From G963666535 sp963666535 (GTDB taxonomy: Bacteria > Bacillota > Clostridia > Oscillospirales > Oscillospiraceae), in contig OY762913.1 in NCBI GenBank assembly GCA_963666535.1, forward strand, positions 310,001-374,000: a DNA stretch of 64,000 nt, in the 5' to 3' direction. Below the pieces are notes generated by a model. The model did not search any database. It was not told the origin of the DNA and saw only the letters and a program-made list of their open reading frames with translations. Below, one piece after another: positions 8,686 through 16,133 of this stretch. A program made the translations under genes and the position numbers. Position 1 is the first letter of the stretch. Each line of letters opens with the position of its first letter.

Positions 8686-9384
8686 ATGATTACACAGGTA
8701 AGGAAAGAAGGAAGGCACTTGAGTTCCACCCAGCGGGAAGAATCCGTTTTTGAATACCACGATCTAATTGAGGCTATTGTGGCCGCACTGGAAATTCGTG
8801 ACTATCATACAGCGCACCACTCCCAGCGCGTCAGCAATATGACGGAGTGGATTTGTCAGCAAATGAATCTGTGCGGCGAAGAGACGCAGCTCTACCACAT
8901 TGCCGCCGACCTGCACGATATTGGCAAAATCGGCATTACCGACGCGGTACTGCTGAAGGCGGGGGCCTTGAATGAAAACGAATGGGCAGAGATGCAGTCC
9001 CACGCCATAATTGGAGATTACATTTTAAAAAAGGTGCAGCGCTTTTCGGGCATTGCCGCCATTGTACGTCATCATCACGAGCGCTGGGACGGCAGCGGAT
9101 ACCCGGACGCGCTATCCGGCGATGCCATTCCTCTCGGTGCCCGCATCATTGCCATTGCGGACTCTATGGACGCCATGCTCTCTGACCGAAGCTACCGAAA
9201 AGCTCTGTCGCCGGATGTTTGCAGGGCAGAAATAGAAGGGCATGTCGGGACTATGTACGACCCGGACATTGCCGCCATCGTTCTGAACGGCTGGGATGAG
9301 CTTCTCCGGGTCCGAAACCGCACCGTCTGCGAACAGGACGTGTTTTTAACCGGGCTCGCTCAGCCTGCAGCGCCGGGACGGTAA
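8686..9384 (+). CDS. HD-GYP domain protein, probable c-di-GMP phosphodiesterase
   Basis: The 232-residue protein is almost entirely an HD-GYP domain. It shows HTAHHSQRV, the LHDIGKIGI metal-binding HD motif, HAIIGDYIL and the diagnostic HHHERWDGSGYPD. The family hydrolyses cyclic di-GMP at a di- or tri-iron site. There is no receiver or membrane domain, so the input is not visible. I chose the ATG at 8686, preceded by GGCGGAGG; a longer frame begins at 8551 but its extra residues look non-coding. It stands alone between two gene remnants. The diguanylate cyclase at 17635 is a possible antagonist. Confidence 0.85.
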   Translation: MITQVRKEGRHLSSTQREESVFEYHDLIEAIVAALEIRDYHTAHHSQRVSNMTEWICQQMNLCGEETQLYHIAADLHDIGKIGITDAVLLKAGALNENEWAEMQSHAIIGDYILKKVQRFSGIAAIVRHHHERWDGSGYPDALSGDAIPLGARIIAIADSMDAMLSDRSYRKALSPDVCRAEIEGHVGTMYDPDIAAIVLNGWDELLRVRNRTVCEQDVFLTGLAQPAAPGR

Positions 9385-9573
9385 ACGCCGAATTTTGCAA
9401 AGCGCGCTGCAAATATTCGCTCATCAAACGTAAACGAGACACGAGACTCACCCACTGAAAAGACAGCTGTGACATCATGAACATGGCAGTGGACTTCGAC
9501 TTCATTAACTCTGCATTGCAAATAGAAAATTACATGAAACAGCCAGTCTCTTTATTTTCAGCCTCTTGCAGCT

Positions 9574-9819
9574 ATATGGGACGTGGACAGCCTTGACTGG
9601 AAGGAGCTGTCGGCCGACGAGATCACCCAGCGTGTCACATCCAAGGTTCAATCCGGCTCTATCGTTCTATTTCACAATGCGGCACTCCACACCCCTGAGG
9701 CGCTGCCCGGCATCATTGAAACCCTGCTCAAGGATGGCTACACGTTTGTTCCTATCTCACAGCTCATTTTGTCCTGCGACTATGCCATTGACCACACAGG
9801 GCGCCAGTGTCCGGTGTGA
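9574..9819 (+). pseudogene. C-terminal remnant of a polysaccharide deacetylase
   Basis: About 80 residues resemble the end of NodB-type polysaccharide deacetylases: IWDVDSLDWKELS, then SIVLFHNAAL and LLKDGYTFVPISQLI. The catalytic Asp and the metal-binding HxxxH region, which lie further N-terminal, are missing, and a stop lies just upstream at 9535. It is a 5'-truncated relic followed by a strong terminator. Confidence 0.75.
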
Positions 9820-9830
9820 CAATTTCTGAC

Positions 9831-9872
9831 CGAAGAGCACTTCTGCTTTTAACCGGGCAGAAGTGCTCTTCG
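9831..9872 (+). terminator. Strong terminator after the deacetylase remnant
   Basis: A perfect 16-bp stem (arms 9831-9846 and 9857-9872, 10-nt loop) lies directly behind the remnant's stop, which supports a formerly functional gene. Only a short T-rich tail follows. Confidence 0.75.
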
Positions 9873-10122
9873 GTTCTGCCCCGTTTCCGAGCCGCCGCCC
9901 CACCCATGCCCTCGTCTTTGACGCCAGCGGACCAAAAATCGCAGTCTTTCCATCCCTTCATCGCATCAAATCTCAGATTATTTCGTTGCAATCATTTGGG
10001 CGGTATCGGAATAGCTCTTCCGGCCCAAACAAGGCAAGCTTGTTTCTGTATCTTGTTTCAGGCGCTTGCAGAACAGCCACACCTTGGCGGCTCCCCTTCG
10101 CCATGCGGATCAGGCAATATGA
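9873..10122. other. Intergenic stretch without recognised features
   Basis: About 250 bp between the remnant's terminator and the end of the lysR gene. Short frames exist but none has a ribosome binding site or a recognisable product. I see nothing further here. Confidence 0.5.
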
Positions 10123-11040
10123 TCACTGGGCGGCTTCATTTTCCTGCACCTTCTGCCGAAAATAAGCCTTTGCGGCATCTATAAATTTCTCCACATTTTT
10201 GTCTAAATTTTCGCTTCGGTAGGCAATCACGTACTCCGGGGAGTCCTCTGTGTTTGTCAGCCGCAGCATCTTGCAGCGCTTCGGATTGTAGAAGGTGCTC
10301 TCCATCGGCTGAAACGCCACGCCGTGATTCATTTCCACCAGAAGCATCAAAAACTCTGTGGAATCGGCCGTTTCCACCACATTGGGGACATATCCCTCTT
10401 TTCTCCGCTCATTGATCATGTGCTGATAGGACTGCTGCCCATATTCCGGTGAAATTGCCACGATCTTCTCTCCCGCCAGGGTGCGTGCATCCACTTCCTT
10501 CTGGTTGGCCAGCGGGTGATCTCTCGACACCAGCAGTCCCACCTTGCAGTGGCACAGAAAGTCCACGCAGAACTTGCCGTCCATTTCAAAGTCGTACCCC
10601 AGTGTCATCGCCACATCCAGCTCGCCCGCCTTCAGCCGTTCCCGCAGCCCATCGTAATTATCCTGTACCGGTCGGATCATCGCATGAGAGCATACACTTT
10701 TAAAGTGTTCTATGATGTGGTAAAGCGCCTCCATGTCCGCCCCGGTGGACAGGCCGACTGTCACCACGCTGCAACCCTCTCCGTGAATGCGACGCGCCTT
10801 TTTCACCCCCTGACCGTACATCTCCATGATACAGATGCAGTCCCGGTAAAACGACTCCCCCGCCGGGGTCAGATGGGCTCGCCCCCCTTCCCTGGTAAAC
10901 AGGGCGAAATCCAGTTCCTTTTCCATCGCGGCGATCTGCTGGCTGATCACCGGCTGAGAAACGAAATTTTTTTGTGCGGCTCCGGTAAAACTCTTGCAAT
11001 TGACTGTGTCTATGAAATATTGAATACGAAGCAAGTTCAT
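10123..11040 (-). CDS. LysR-family transcriptional regulator
   Basis: The 305-residue protein starts MNLLRIQYFIDTVNCKSFTGAA, the usual LysR winged helix-turn-helix (SQPVISQQIAAMEKELDFALF, residues 28-48). A substrate-binding domain of periplasmic-binding type II fold follows (residues ~88-295; LKAGELDVAM, GVAFQPM). Length is normal. It lies downstream of, and in the same direction as, the redox/transport operon at 11175-15775, separated by a large palindrome. Control of that operon is a reasonable guess from position only; the inducer is unknown. Confidence 0.9.
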   Translation of the reverse strand: MNLLRIQYFIDTVNCKSFTGAAQKNFVSQPVISQQIAAMEKELDFALFTREGGRAHLTPAGESFYRDCICIMEMYGQGVKKARRIHGEGCSVVTVGLSTGADMEALYHIIEHFKSVCSHAMIRPVQDNYDGLRERLKAGELDVAMTLGYDFEMDGKFCVDFLCHCKVGLLVSRDHPLANQKEVDARTLAGEKIVAISPEYGQQSYQHMINERRKEGYVPNVVETADSTEFLMLLVEMNHGVAFQPMESTFYNPKRCKMLRLTNTEDSPEYVIAYRSENLDKNVEKFIDAAKAYFRQKVQENEAAQ

Positions 11041-11092
11041 CGCTGCACGCCTCTTTTCCTTTTGCTGTCATTTTACCACCTTGCCGGTCAAT

Positions 11093-11136
11093 ACACAAAT
11101 GCGCAGCGGCACTATGTGTCCGCTGCGCATTTGTGT
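11093..11136. other. 17-bp perfect palindrome between lysR and the oxidoreductase gene
   Basis: Arms 11093-11109 and 11120-11136 (starting ACACAAATGCGCAGCGG) are perfectly complementary around a 10-nt loop. It lies after the stop of the gene at 11175 and ahead of lysR on the same strand. No U-tract follows on the minus strand, so it may be a transcript-end hairpin or part of the lysR control region. Confidence 0.6.
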
Positions 11137-11174
11137 TTGAAAAGGAAAGGAGCAGAAACCTCCCTTGGGCTGTT

Positions 11175-12809
11175 TTACAGAGCCATCTGAGTCGTCCAGT
11201 ATCCGCCACTGACATTGGAGGCGTCAAATCCGTTTTGGGTCAGGATGCGGCAGGCCACATAGGCCCGGTAGCCCACGCCGCAGTAGACCAGATATTTTTT
11301 GTTCTTGTCCAGTTCATTTAGCCGCAAGCGCAGTTCGTCCACGGGAAGGGGAATGGCATTGTTTAAATGTCCCGCCGAGAATTCTTCCGGAGTACGCACA
11401 TCCAGCAGCACCGTGCCCGGCTGCTGGGCAAGTTTCTCCGCCTCCATGGGCTTCACTGCCTTGACAAGACCCCGCTCAATGTTGGCCGCCACCATGCCGG
11501 ACATAATCACCGGGTCCTTGGCGGAGGAGTAGGGCGGCGCGTAGGCCAGATCCAAATGTTCCAGATCGAATACCGTCAGGCCGGCATACAGCGCGACAGT
11601 GTAGACATCAATTCGCTTGTCAACGCCCTTCCGCCCCACGATTTCGGCCCCCAGCAACCGTCCGGTCATCTTCTCAAACATAATTTTAATGATCAGGGAA
11701 TCCGCCCCGGGGTAGTACCCAGCGTTGCTGTTGGCATACAGATAGGTCACATCATACGCAAGCCCCTCGTTCAGGCACTCCTTCTCGGCAAGACCTGTCC
11801 TTGCACAGGTCAGTTCGCCTACCTTGATAATGGCGGTACCCAGCACACCCTGAAACAGCAGTTCCCCTCCAGCGGCGTTATTGCCGGCGATGCGGCCCTG
11901 CTTGTTGGCGCTGCCCGCCAGCGGAATGCGCACCTTTTTCCCGGATACGAGGTGGATAGACTCCACAATGTCGCCGGCCGCATAGATATCGGGTACACTG
12001 GTCCGCATCCCGGCATCTACCAGCACGCCCCCGGTTGCCCCCAAGGCAATGCCCGCCGCGGTGGCCAGTTCCACCCGTGGGCGCACACCCACCGCCAAAA
12101 TGACCAGATCCGCATCCACCCGTGTCCCGTCGCTCAGTTTCACGCCGGATGCCCGGCCCGTGCCGCTGATTTCAGCCACGGAGGCACCCAGCTTAACGTC
12201 AATGCCCAGTGTCTCCAGCTGTGCCTCCACCGGAAGGGAGAACTCCGGGTCAAAATTGTTCAGCAGTTGGGGCGCCGCCTCCACCAGTGTGGTTTTCACG
12301 CCCCGCTGACTCAGGCCCTCCGCCGTCTCAATGCCGATGAATCCACCGCCAATCACCACGGCGGACTTTGCTCCCTCAGCCAGCATTTTTACAATTTCAT
12401 CCGCGTCAGGCAGGGTGAACACATTGTATACTCCGGACAGGTCGATACCGGGAATGTTAGGGCGGATGGTACTGCCGCCCATGCCCAAAATCAGTTTGTC
12501 GTAAGATTCCTCCGTCGTCACATCCTCGTTGCGCACTGTGACGACCTTCCGCTTGGGATCAATGGCCGTTACCTCATGCTCTACCCGCACATCAATCGAA
12601 AACCGTTTTTTAAACAGCTCCGGTGACACCAGGATCAGGTTCTCTCTGGCTGCGATGGTTCCCCCCACATAGTAGGGCAGTCCGCAGTTTGCAAAGGAGA
12701 CATACGGGCCTTTCTCAAACACGATGATTTCTGCGTTTTCATCCGTTCTCCGTGCCTTGGTGGCGGCGGACGCGCCGGCGGCCACGCCGCCCACAACGAC
12801 AATCTTCAT
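11175..12809 (-). CDS. CoA-disulfide reductase-like FAD oxidoreductase with C-terminal rhodanese domain
   Basis: The 544-residue protein starts MKIVVVGGVAAGASAATKARR (FAD-binding Rossmann motif). The redox-active cysteine sits in SFANCGLPYYVGG, as in CoA-disulfide reductases and NADH-dependent persulfide reductases. The NAD motif VIGGGFIGIETAEGL and the second FAD motif YAAGDI follow. Residues ~460-544 form a rhodanese domain with active-site loop YCGVGYRA and LLDVRTPEEF. The fusion is known to reduce CoA disulfide, persulfide or polysulfide with NAD(P)H. I chose the ATG at 12809, behind GAGGAGG; a longer frame to 12902 would enter the upstream gene. It lies four bases after the DUF169 gene in one operon. 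Confidence 0.9.
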   Translation of the reverse strand: MKIVVVGGVAAGASAATKARRTDENAEIIVFEKGPYVSFANCGLPYYVGGTIAARENLILVSPELFKKRFSIDVRVEHEVTAIDPKRKVVTVRNEDVTTEESYDKLILGMGGSTIRPNIPGIDLSGVYNVFTLPDADEIVKMLAEGAKSAVVIGGGFIGIETAEGLSQRGVKTTLVEAAPQLLNNFDPEFSLPVEAQLETLGIDVKLGASVAEISGTGRASGVKLSDGTRVDADLVILAVGVRPRVELATAAGIALGATGGVLVDAGMRTSVPDIYAAGDIVESIHLVSGKKVRIPLAGSANKQGRIAGNNAAGGELLFQGVLGTAIIKVGELTCARTGLAEKECLNEGLAYDVTYLYANSNAGYYPGADSLIIKIMFEKMTGRLLGAEIVGRKGVDKRIDVYTVALYAGLTVFDLEHLDLAYAPPYSSAKDPVIMSGMVAANIERGLVKAVKPMEAEKLAQQPGTVLLDVRTPEEFSAGHLNNAIPLPVDELRLRLNELDKNKKYLVYCGVGYRAYVACRILTQNGFDASNVSGGYWTTQMAL

Positions 12810-12813
12810 TGCG

Positions 12814-13629
12814 TCAATTTCCTCCTCTGTCCCAGGTTCTGCCCTGTCCCAGTCCCCATAGTTCAAACAGGCGGTTATAGAAGGGGGGGCGAACGTAGTC
12901 ATACATCATTTCCATCTTCATATCCCGGTAGCCTACTTTCATGCCGCTCAGTGCCTGGCAGCCGGTGAGCAGTTCTTCCATCCGGCTGGCCGGCACCCCC
13001 AGGATAATTTCATTTTTGTCCGTCAGCGCCCGCTCCTGTTCTCCGGGATCGGGGATGGCCACAGCGTACTCACCGTCCAGCATGGGCTTTACGATGGTGT
13101 AGATGCAGGAATCGATCGCATCCAGGGAAACATCGAGCATCTTGCCCGTCTGATTCTTGATGCCAAAGATAAAGCTGCGCAGCTGGAAGTTATTATCGCA
13201 GTTGAACAGCACCACATCCGGCTCAAAATCCGCGCTCTGTGCCGGTGCCACCACGGTGCCGATGTACTTGCCCAACGGCAGCATAGGAAAATGCTGAAAA
13301 AACTGCTTGGCCTCGTTCAGATCGGCTATGCCCAGGTTTTTTGTGATTTCCTCAAAACTGGGGGCTTCTGGGGAGCAATCCACATGGCCGAACCCGACCA
13401 GCGGCGCCCAGCACCAGTGGTCTTTGCGCTCCATATAGATCGTCTTTCCCTCCCGCTTGGTCAAGGCCATCGCCTGGCAAAATGCCATGTGCTGGCCTAT
13501 GTCCCGTCCAGCCCAAACTGCGCTTGCAGGAATCTGGTCCTCGCGCTCAATCATTTTAACAGCCTGGGGATTCAGGCGCAAATCCATCAGTTCCATAATC
13601 TGTTTCACTTGTTCATTCAGGTTAGGCAT
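12814..13629 (-). CDS. DUF169 family protein
   Basis: The 271-residue protein matches the DUF169 (COG2043) group by its pattern: an N-terminal LNPQAVKMI segment, then HMAFCQAMALTKREGKTIYM, HWCWAPLVGFG and a later EPDVVLFNCDN segment, with scattered conserved Cys. The family's function is not established; members occur in anaerobes near redox and corrinoid genes. The ATG at 13629 follows GAGGGTGA and overlaps the end of the upstream gene by eight bases. It sits between a C_GCAxxG_C_C protein and a disulfide reductase, so a redox or metal-linked role is plausible but unproven. Confidence 0.8.
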   Translation of the reverse strand: MPNLNEQVKQIMELMDLRLNPQAVKMIEREDQIPASAVWAGRDIGQHMAFCQAMALTKREGKTIYMERKDHWCWAPLVGFGHVDCSPEAPSFEEITKNLGIADLNEAKQFFQHFPMLPLGKYIGTVVAPAQSADFEPDVVLFNCDNNFQLRSFIFGIKNQTGKMLDVSLDAIDSCIYTIVKPMLDGEYAVAIPDPGEQERALTDKNEIILGVPASRMEELLTGCQALSGMKVGYRDMKMEMMYDYVRPPFYNRLFELWGLGQGRTWDRGGN

Positions 13630-14143
13630 CTTTTTCGTCACCCTCAACAATCATTTCTGCGGCGATACGGGCCGCAATGGCCACGATCTCGCTGCATTTT
13701 TCCACGTGCCCCTCCAAACCGAAGAATTCCTGTTGATCCTTGGGGTCGCTGAGCACATAGCTGCGGCCGAACAGCTTCTCGTGGATTTTGGGGCATAGGA
13801 TGGTGCCCACCTCCGCCAAAAAACGGTCCCGGTATTCGGAGAATTTAGCGCCCGTGCTGGGGCCGAACACATCCTCTCCCAAATTCGCCTGTTCCTCCTC
13901 AATGGTGGAGTTGAATTTCAGCCCCACCGCCAGCAGGCCCGAGCAGTAAGCGCCGCAGGAACCGCTGGCCGAGCCCGTTCCTCCGCACAGGGAGGCGGAC
14001 GCGGTGATCATTTCCTTCGGAATAAAATCAAATACTGAGGCAAGCCCCGCCATCGTACTGCGGGAACACACATCATCCCTGCATTGGATGGCCTTTGCGT
14101 TTTCGGCGGCAATCTGAACGCTTTTTTTCTGTGCTTCGGTCAT
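13622..14143 (-). CDS. C_GCAxxG_C_C family protein
   Basis: The 173-residue protein begins MTEAQKKSVQIAAENAKAIQ; the start at 14143 follows a clear GGAAGGAG, and the longer frame to 14245 lacks one. It has the Cys-rich core CRDDVCSRSTMAGL, SLCGGTGSASGSCGAYCSG, then ILCPK and EKCSEI near the C-terminus, the family's spacing for a metal or iron-sulfur site. Function is unknown. It is the second member in the window; the one at 4647 is shorter and clearly divergent. It is cotranscribed with the DUF169 protein (overlap) and probably with the MFS transporter upstream. Confidence 0.8.
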   Translation of the reverse strand: MTEAQKKSVQIAAENAKAIQCRDDVCSRSTMAGLASVFDFIPKEMITASASLCGGTGSASGSCGAYCSGLLAVGLKFNSTIEEEQANLGEDVFGPSTGAKFSEYRDRFLAEVGTILCPKIHEKLFGRSYVLSDPKDQQEFFGLEGHVEKCSEIVAIAARIAAEMIVEGDEKDA

Positions 14144-14308
14144 AGAGAATCTCTCCTTCCAATTATTCTGTGCGTTGAGACGAATCTTGGCCCCCGATTC
14201 TTCTCCCGCTTTCTTAAATTCAGTGTATCTTGTCTTCCCCCGCATGACAAGTGCGGAACCGGCAAGGTTCCATCACCAATTGTGGTTGTGCTTTCAATGT
14301 CTGGTGAT

Positions 14309-14342
14309 AAACTGCCTGGCAGCGTATGGCTGTCAGGCAGTT
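14309..14342. terminator. Hairpin downstream of the MFS gene
   Basis: AACTGCCTG pairs with CAGGCAGTT, with an inner CAGC/GCTG helix. It lies just beyond the MFS stop on the minus strand, with only a short T-rich tail, so it may reduce rather than end transcription into the following genes. Confidence 0.45.
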
Positions 14343-14395
14343 CGCGTGTCGTTGCTTCGGCAGGAATGCGCGTTCCCTCCGCCGCTCAGGCAGAG

Positions 14396-15775
14396 TTACG
14401 CAATATGCTCGTGGCTTTTGGTTTGCAGCTTCTGCACCAGTTCCGCGTGGGTCTTCTTGTCCAGGTTGTAGAACACCATGGCAACAATCGCCACCACCAG
14501 GACGATTCCGCACATACCGTTCATGCTCCAGTTCATCACATTCAGAAGGCTTTGAGGCTGTGCCGCACCGGCCACATAACCCATGCTGCCCAACACCCAA
14601 CCGAAAATAGCGCCTGAAAAAGCCATGCCGAACTTGCTGCCGAAGTTTACGACGGAAAACAGCACGCCGCCAGCGCGCACACCGCTTTTGACCTGGGCAT
14701 ATTCCGTGACATCTGGCACCATGGCATACAGACCGGTCAGGCCGGAGCTTGCGAATGCGCCAAACAGGAAGGTCAGCACGTTAAACAGCGTCATATTTCT
14801 GGTAAAGGTAGCGGCAAAGACACAGATTGCCGCGATGATCCAGCTGATCATGGGGGTCGTGCGCTTGTTCTTCACAAACCGCATCATAAAGTTGCAGATT
14901 AGAGTGCCCACCGTCATGCCAAGCAGGAATGCGACGATGTTGGCGGAAAACTTGCTCAAGTCGCCCACATAATAAGTAAAATAGTACATTCTCGCCGCGC
15001 CGGTCAGGCCGCCCATCGTGCCATAGGCCAGAAAGGCCACAAACAGACATTTTGCGGGCCGGTTCCCCTTCAGGCTGGCCAGCGCCTCGCTAAAGCTGAC
15101 CTTCTCGCCCGACTGAACGGGTACGCGCTCCTTGGTCCCGCGGATGCACAGCAGTGCAAAGGGAACCATTACGATGCAGAAGATCACGGTGGTGAGGAAG
15201 TAACCCTTAGCCACATCGCCCTTGCCCAACATACCCGTCATGCCGGTAAATGCACCGGCAATCACCAGGTTGCAGCCGCAGCCAAAGAACATGCGGTAGG
15301 TGGCAAGACTGGCGCGGCTGTTGCCGTCCAGGGTCAGGGAGGCCATCAGGGCCGTGTGGGGAATGTCAAACGCCGTGAAGAAAAAGACCATGCAGAAGTA
15401 AATTCCAAAGGAAAATGCACACTGCACGACAAGGGAGGCACCGGGAATTTTCAGGAAGCAAAGCGCCGTAAAGATCAGCATGGGGATAAAGGCCCACAGC
15501 CACGGGCGATAGCGCCCCATCTTCGTGTTGGTCTTATCCGCCAAAAAACCGACGATTGGGTCGTTGATGGCGTCCCACAGCTTTGTGACCAGCAGGAACG
15601 TGCCGCATACAGTAGCCGGGATCATCAGGACGTCTGTCCAGAAGAACAGCAGGAATGACATAATCAGTCCCCAGGGTACGTTGTCGACCAGTGCGCCACT
15701 CGAGTAGCAGAATTTTTGCCAGGGGTTCAGGACGACATTTGCAGCATCATAGCTCACGTTGTTGTCAGAACTCAT
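14396..15775 (-). CDS. MFS transporter, GPH (glycoside-pentoside-hexuronide:cation symporter) type
   Basis: The 459-residue integral membrane protein shows about 12 hydrophobic segments. Its N-terminus (NPWQKFCYSSGALVDNVPWG) and the loop motif DPIVGFLADKTNTKMGRYRPW, with the Asp residues that coordinate cation and substrate in MelB, place it in the GPH family. Members import sugars or glucuronides with Na+ or H+, but many in anaerobes have other substrates. RBS AAGGGAG precedes the ATG. A good promoter lies upstream at 15823-15851. No sugar hydrolase is next to it; the neighbours are redox proteins, so the cargo may not be a sugar. Confidence 0.85.
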   Translation of the reverse strand: MSSDNNVSYDAANVVLNPWQKFCYSSGALVDNVPWGLIMSFLLFFWTDVLMIPATVCGTFLLVTKLWDAINDPIVGFLADKTNTKMGRYRPWLWAFIPMLIFTALCFLKIPGASLVVQCAFSFGIYFCMVFFFTAFDIPHTALMASLTLDGNSRASLATYRMFFGCGCNLVIAGAFTGMTGMLGKGDVAKGYFLTTVIFCIVMVPFALLCIRGTKERVPVQSGEKVSFSEALASLKGNRPAKCLFVAFLAYGTMGGLTGAARMYYFTYYVGDLSKFSANIVAFLLGMTVGTLICNFMMRFVKNKRTTPMISWIIAAICVFAATFTRNMTLFNVLTFLFGAFASSGLTGLYAMVPDVTEYAQVKSGVRAGGVLFSVVNFGSKFGMAFSGAIFGWVLGSMGYVAGAAQPQSLLNVMNWSMNGMCGIVLVVAIVAMVFYNLDKKTHAELVQKLQTKSHEHIA

Positions 15776-15822
15776 AGTAAACTCCCTTTCTTTCCAGCAA
15801 GCCCGCCTTGCCTTGTAAGATG

Positions 15823-15851
15823 ATTATATGCCCCCCTCTCTGCCTTGTAAA
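15823..15851 (-). promoter_or_regulatory. SigA-type promoter with direct repeat, upstream of the MFS operon
   Basis: On the minus strand TTTACA (15846-15851) and TATAAT (15823-15828) are 17 bp apart. The two elements fall in two imperfect direct repeats of about 23 bp starting TGCCTTGTAA at about 15809 and 15841, 32 bp apart (three helical turns), which could be a regulator site, for instance for the LysR protein. Confidence 0.65.
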
Positions 15852-16050
15852 ATAGTTAAACGCCATATACCTATAATCATTTCCTTATCCCCCGTCTCAG
15901 GAAGTCCGGTCTCCATCACGCAGCTCGTCCCGCGCCAAATCGTTGCAAAAATCAGGTTCAGCTCTTTTTTTCGCCCCGATATATTGCTTTTGCACCAACA
16001 GGGTTAAGCTGCGGCCCAAATAGAACGATATACTCTCTGTAGATTTTATC

Positions 16051-16118
16051 ACAACCGGCAGCCGTGCTCACACAAGCTGGGATACAGCAACGGGTACCTA
16101 GCGCGGCACGCCGGTTGT
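16051..16118 (+). other. Long hairpin in the leader of the solute-binding protein gene
   Basis: ACAACCGGC (16051-16059) pairs with GCCGGTTGT (16110-16118), with an inner GTGC/GCAC pair. It lies between a possible -10 TATACT at 16030 and the GGGGGA ribosome binding site, so it would form the 5' untranslated region. Whether it regulates translation is unknown. Confidence 0.45.
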
Positions 16119-16133
16119 CTATGGGGGATGCTT

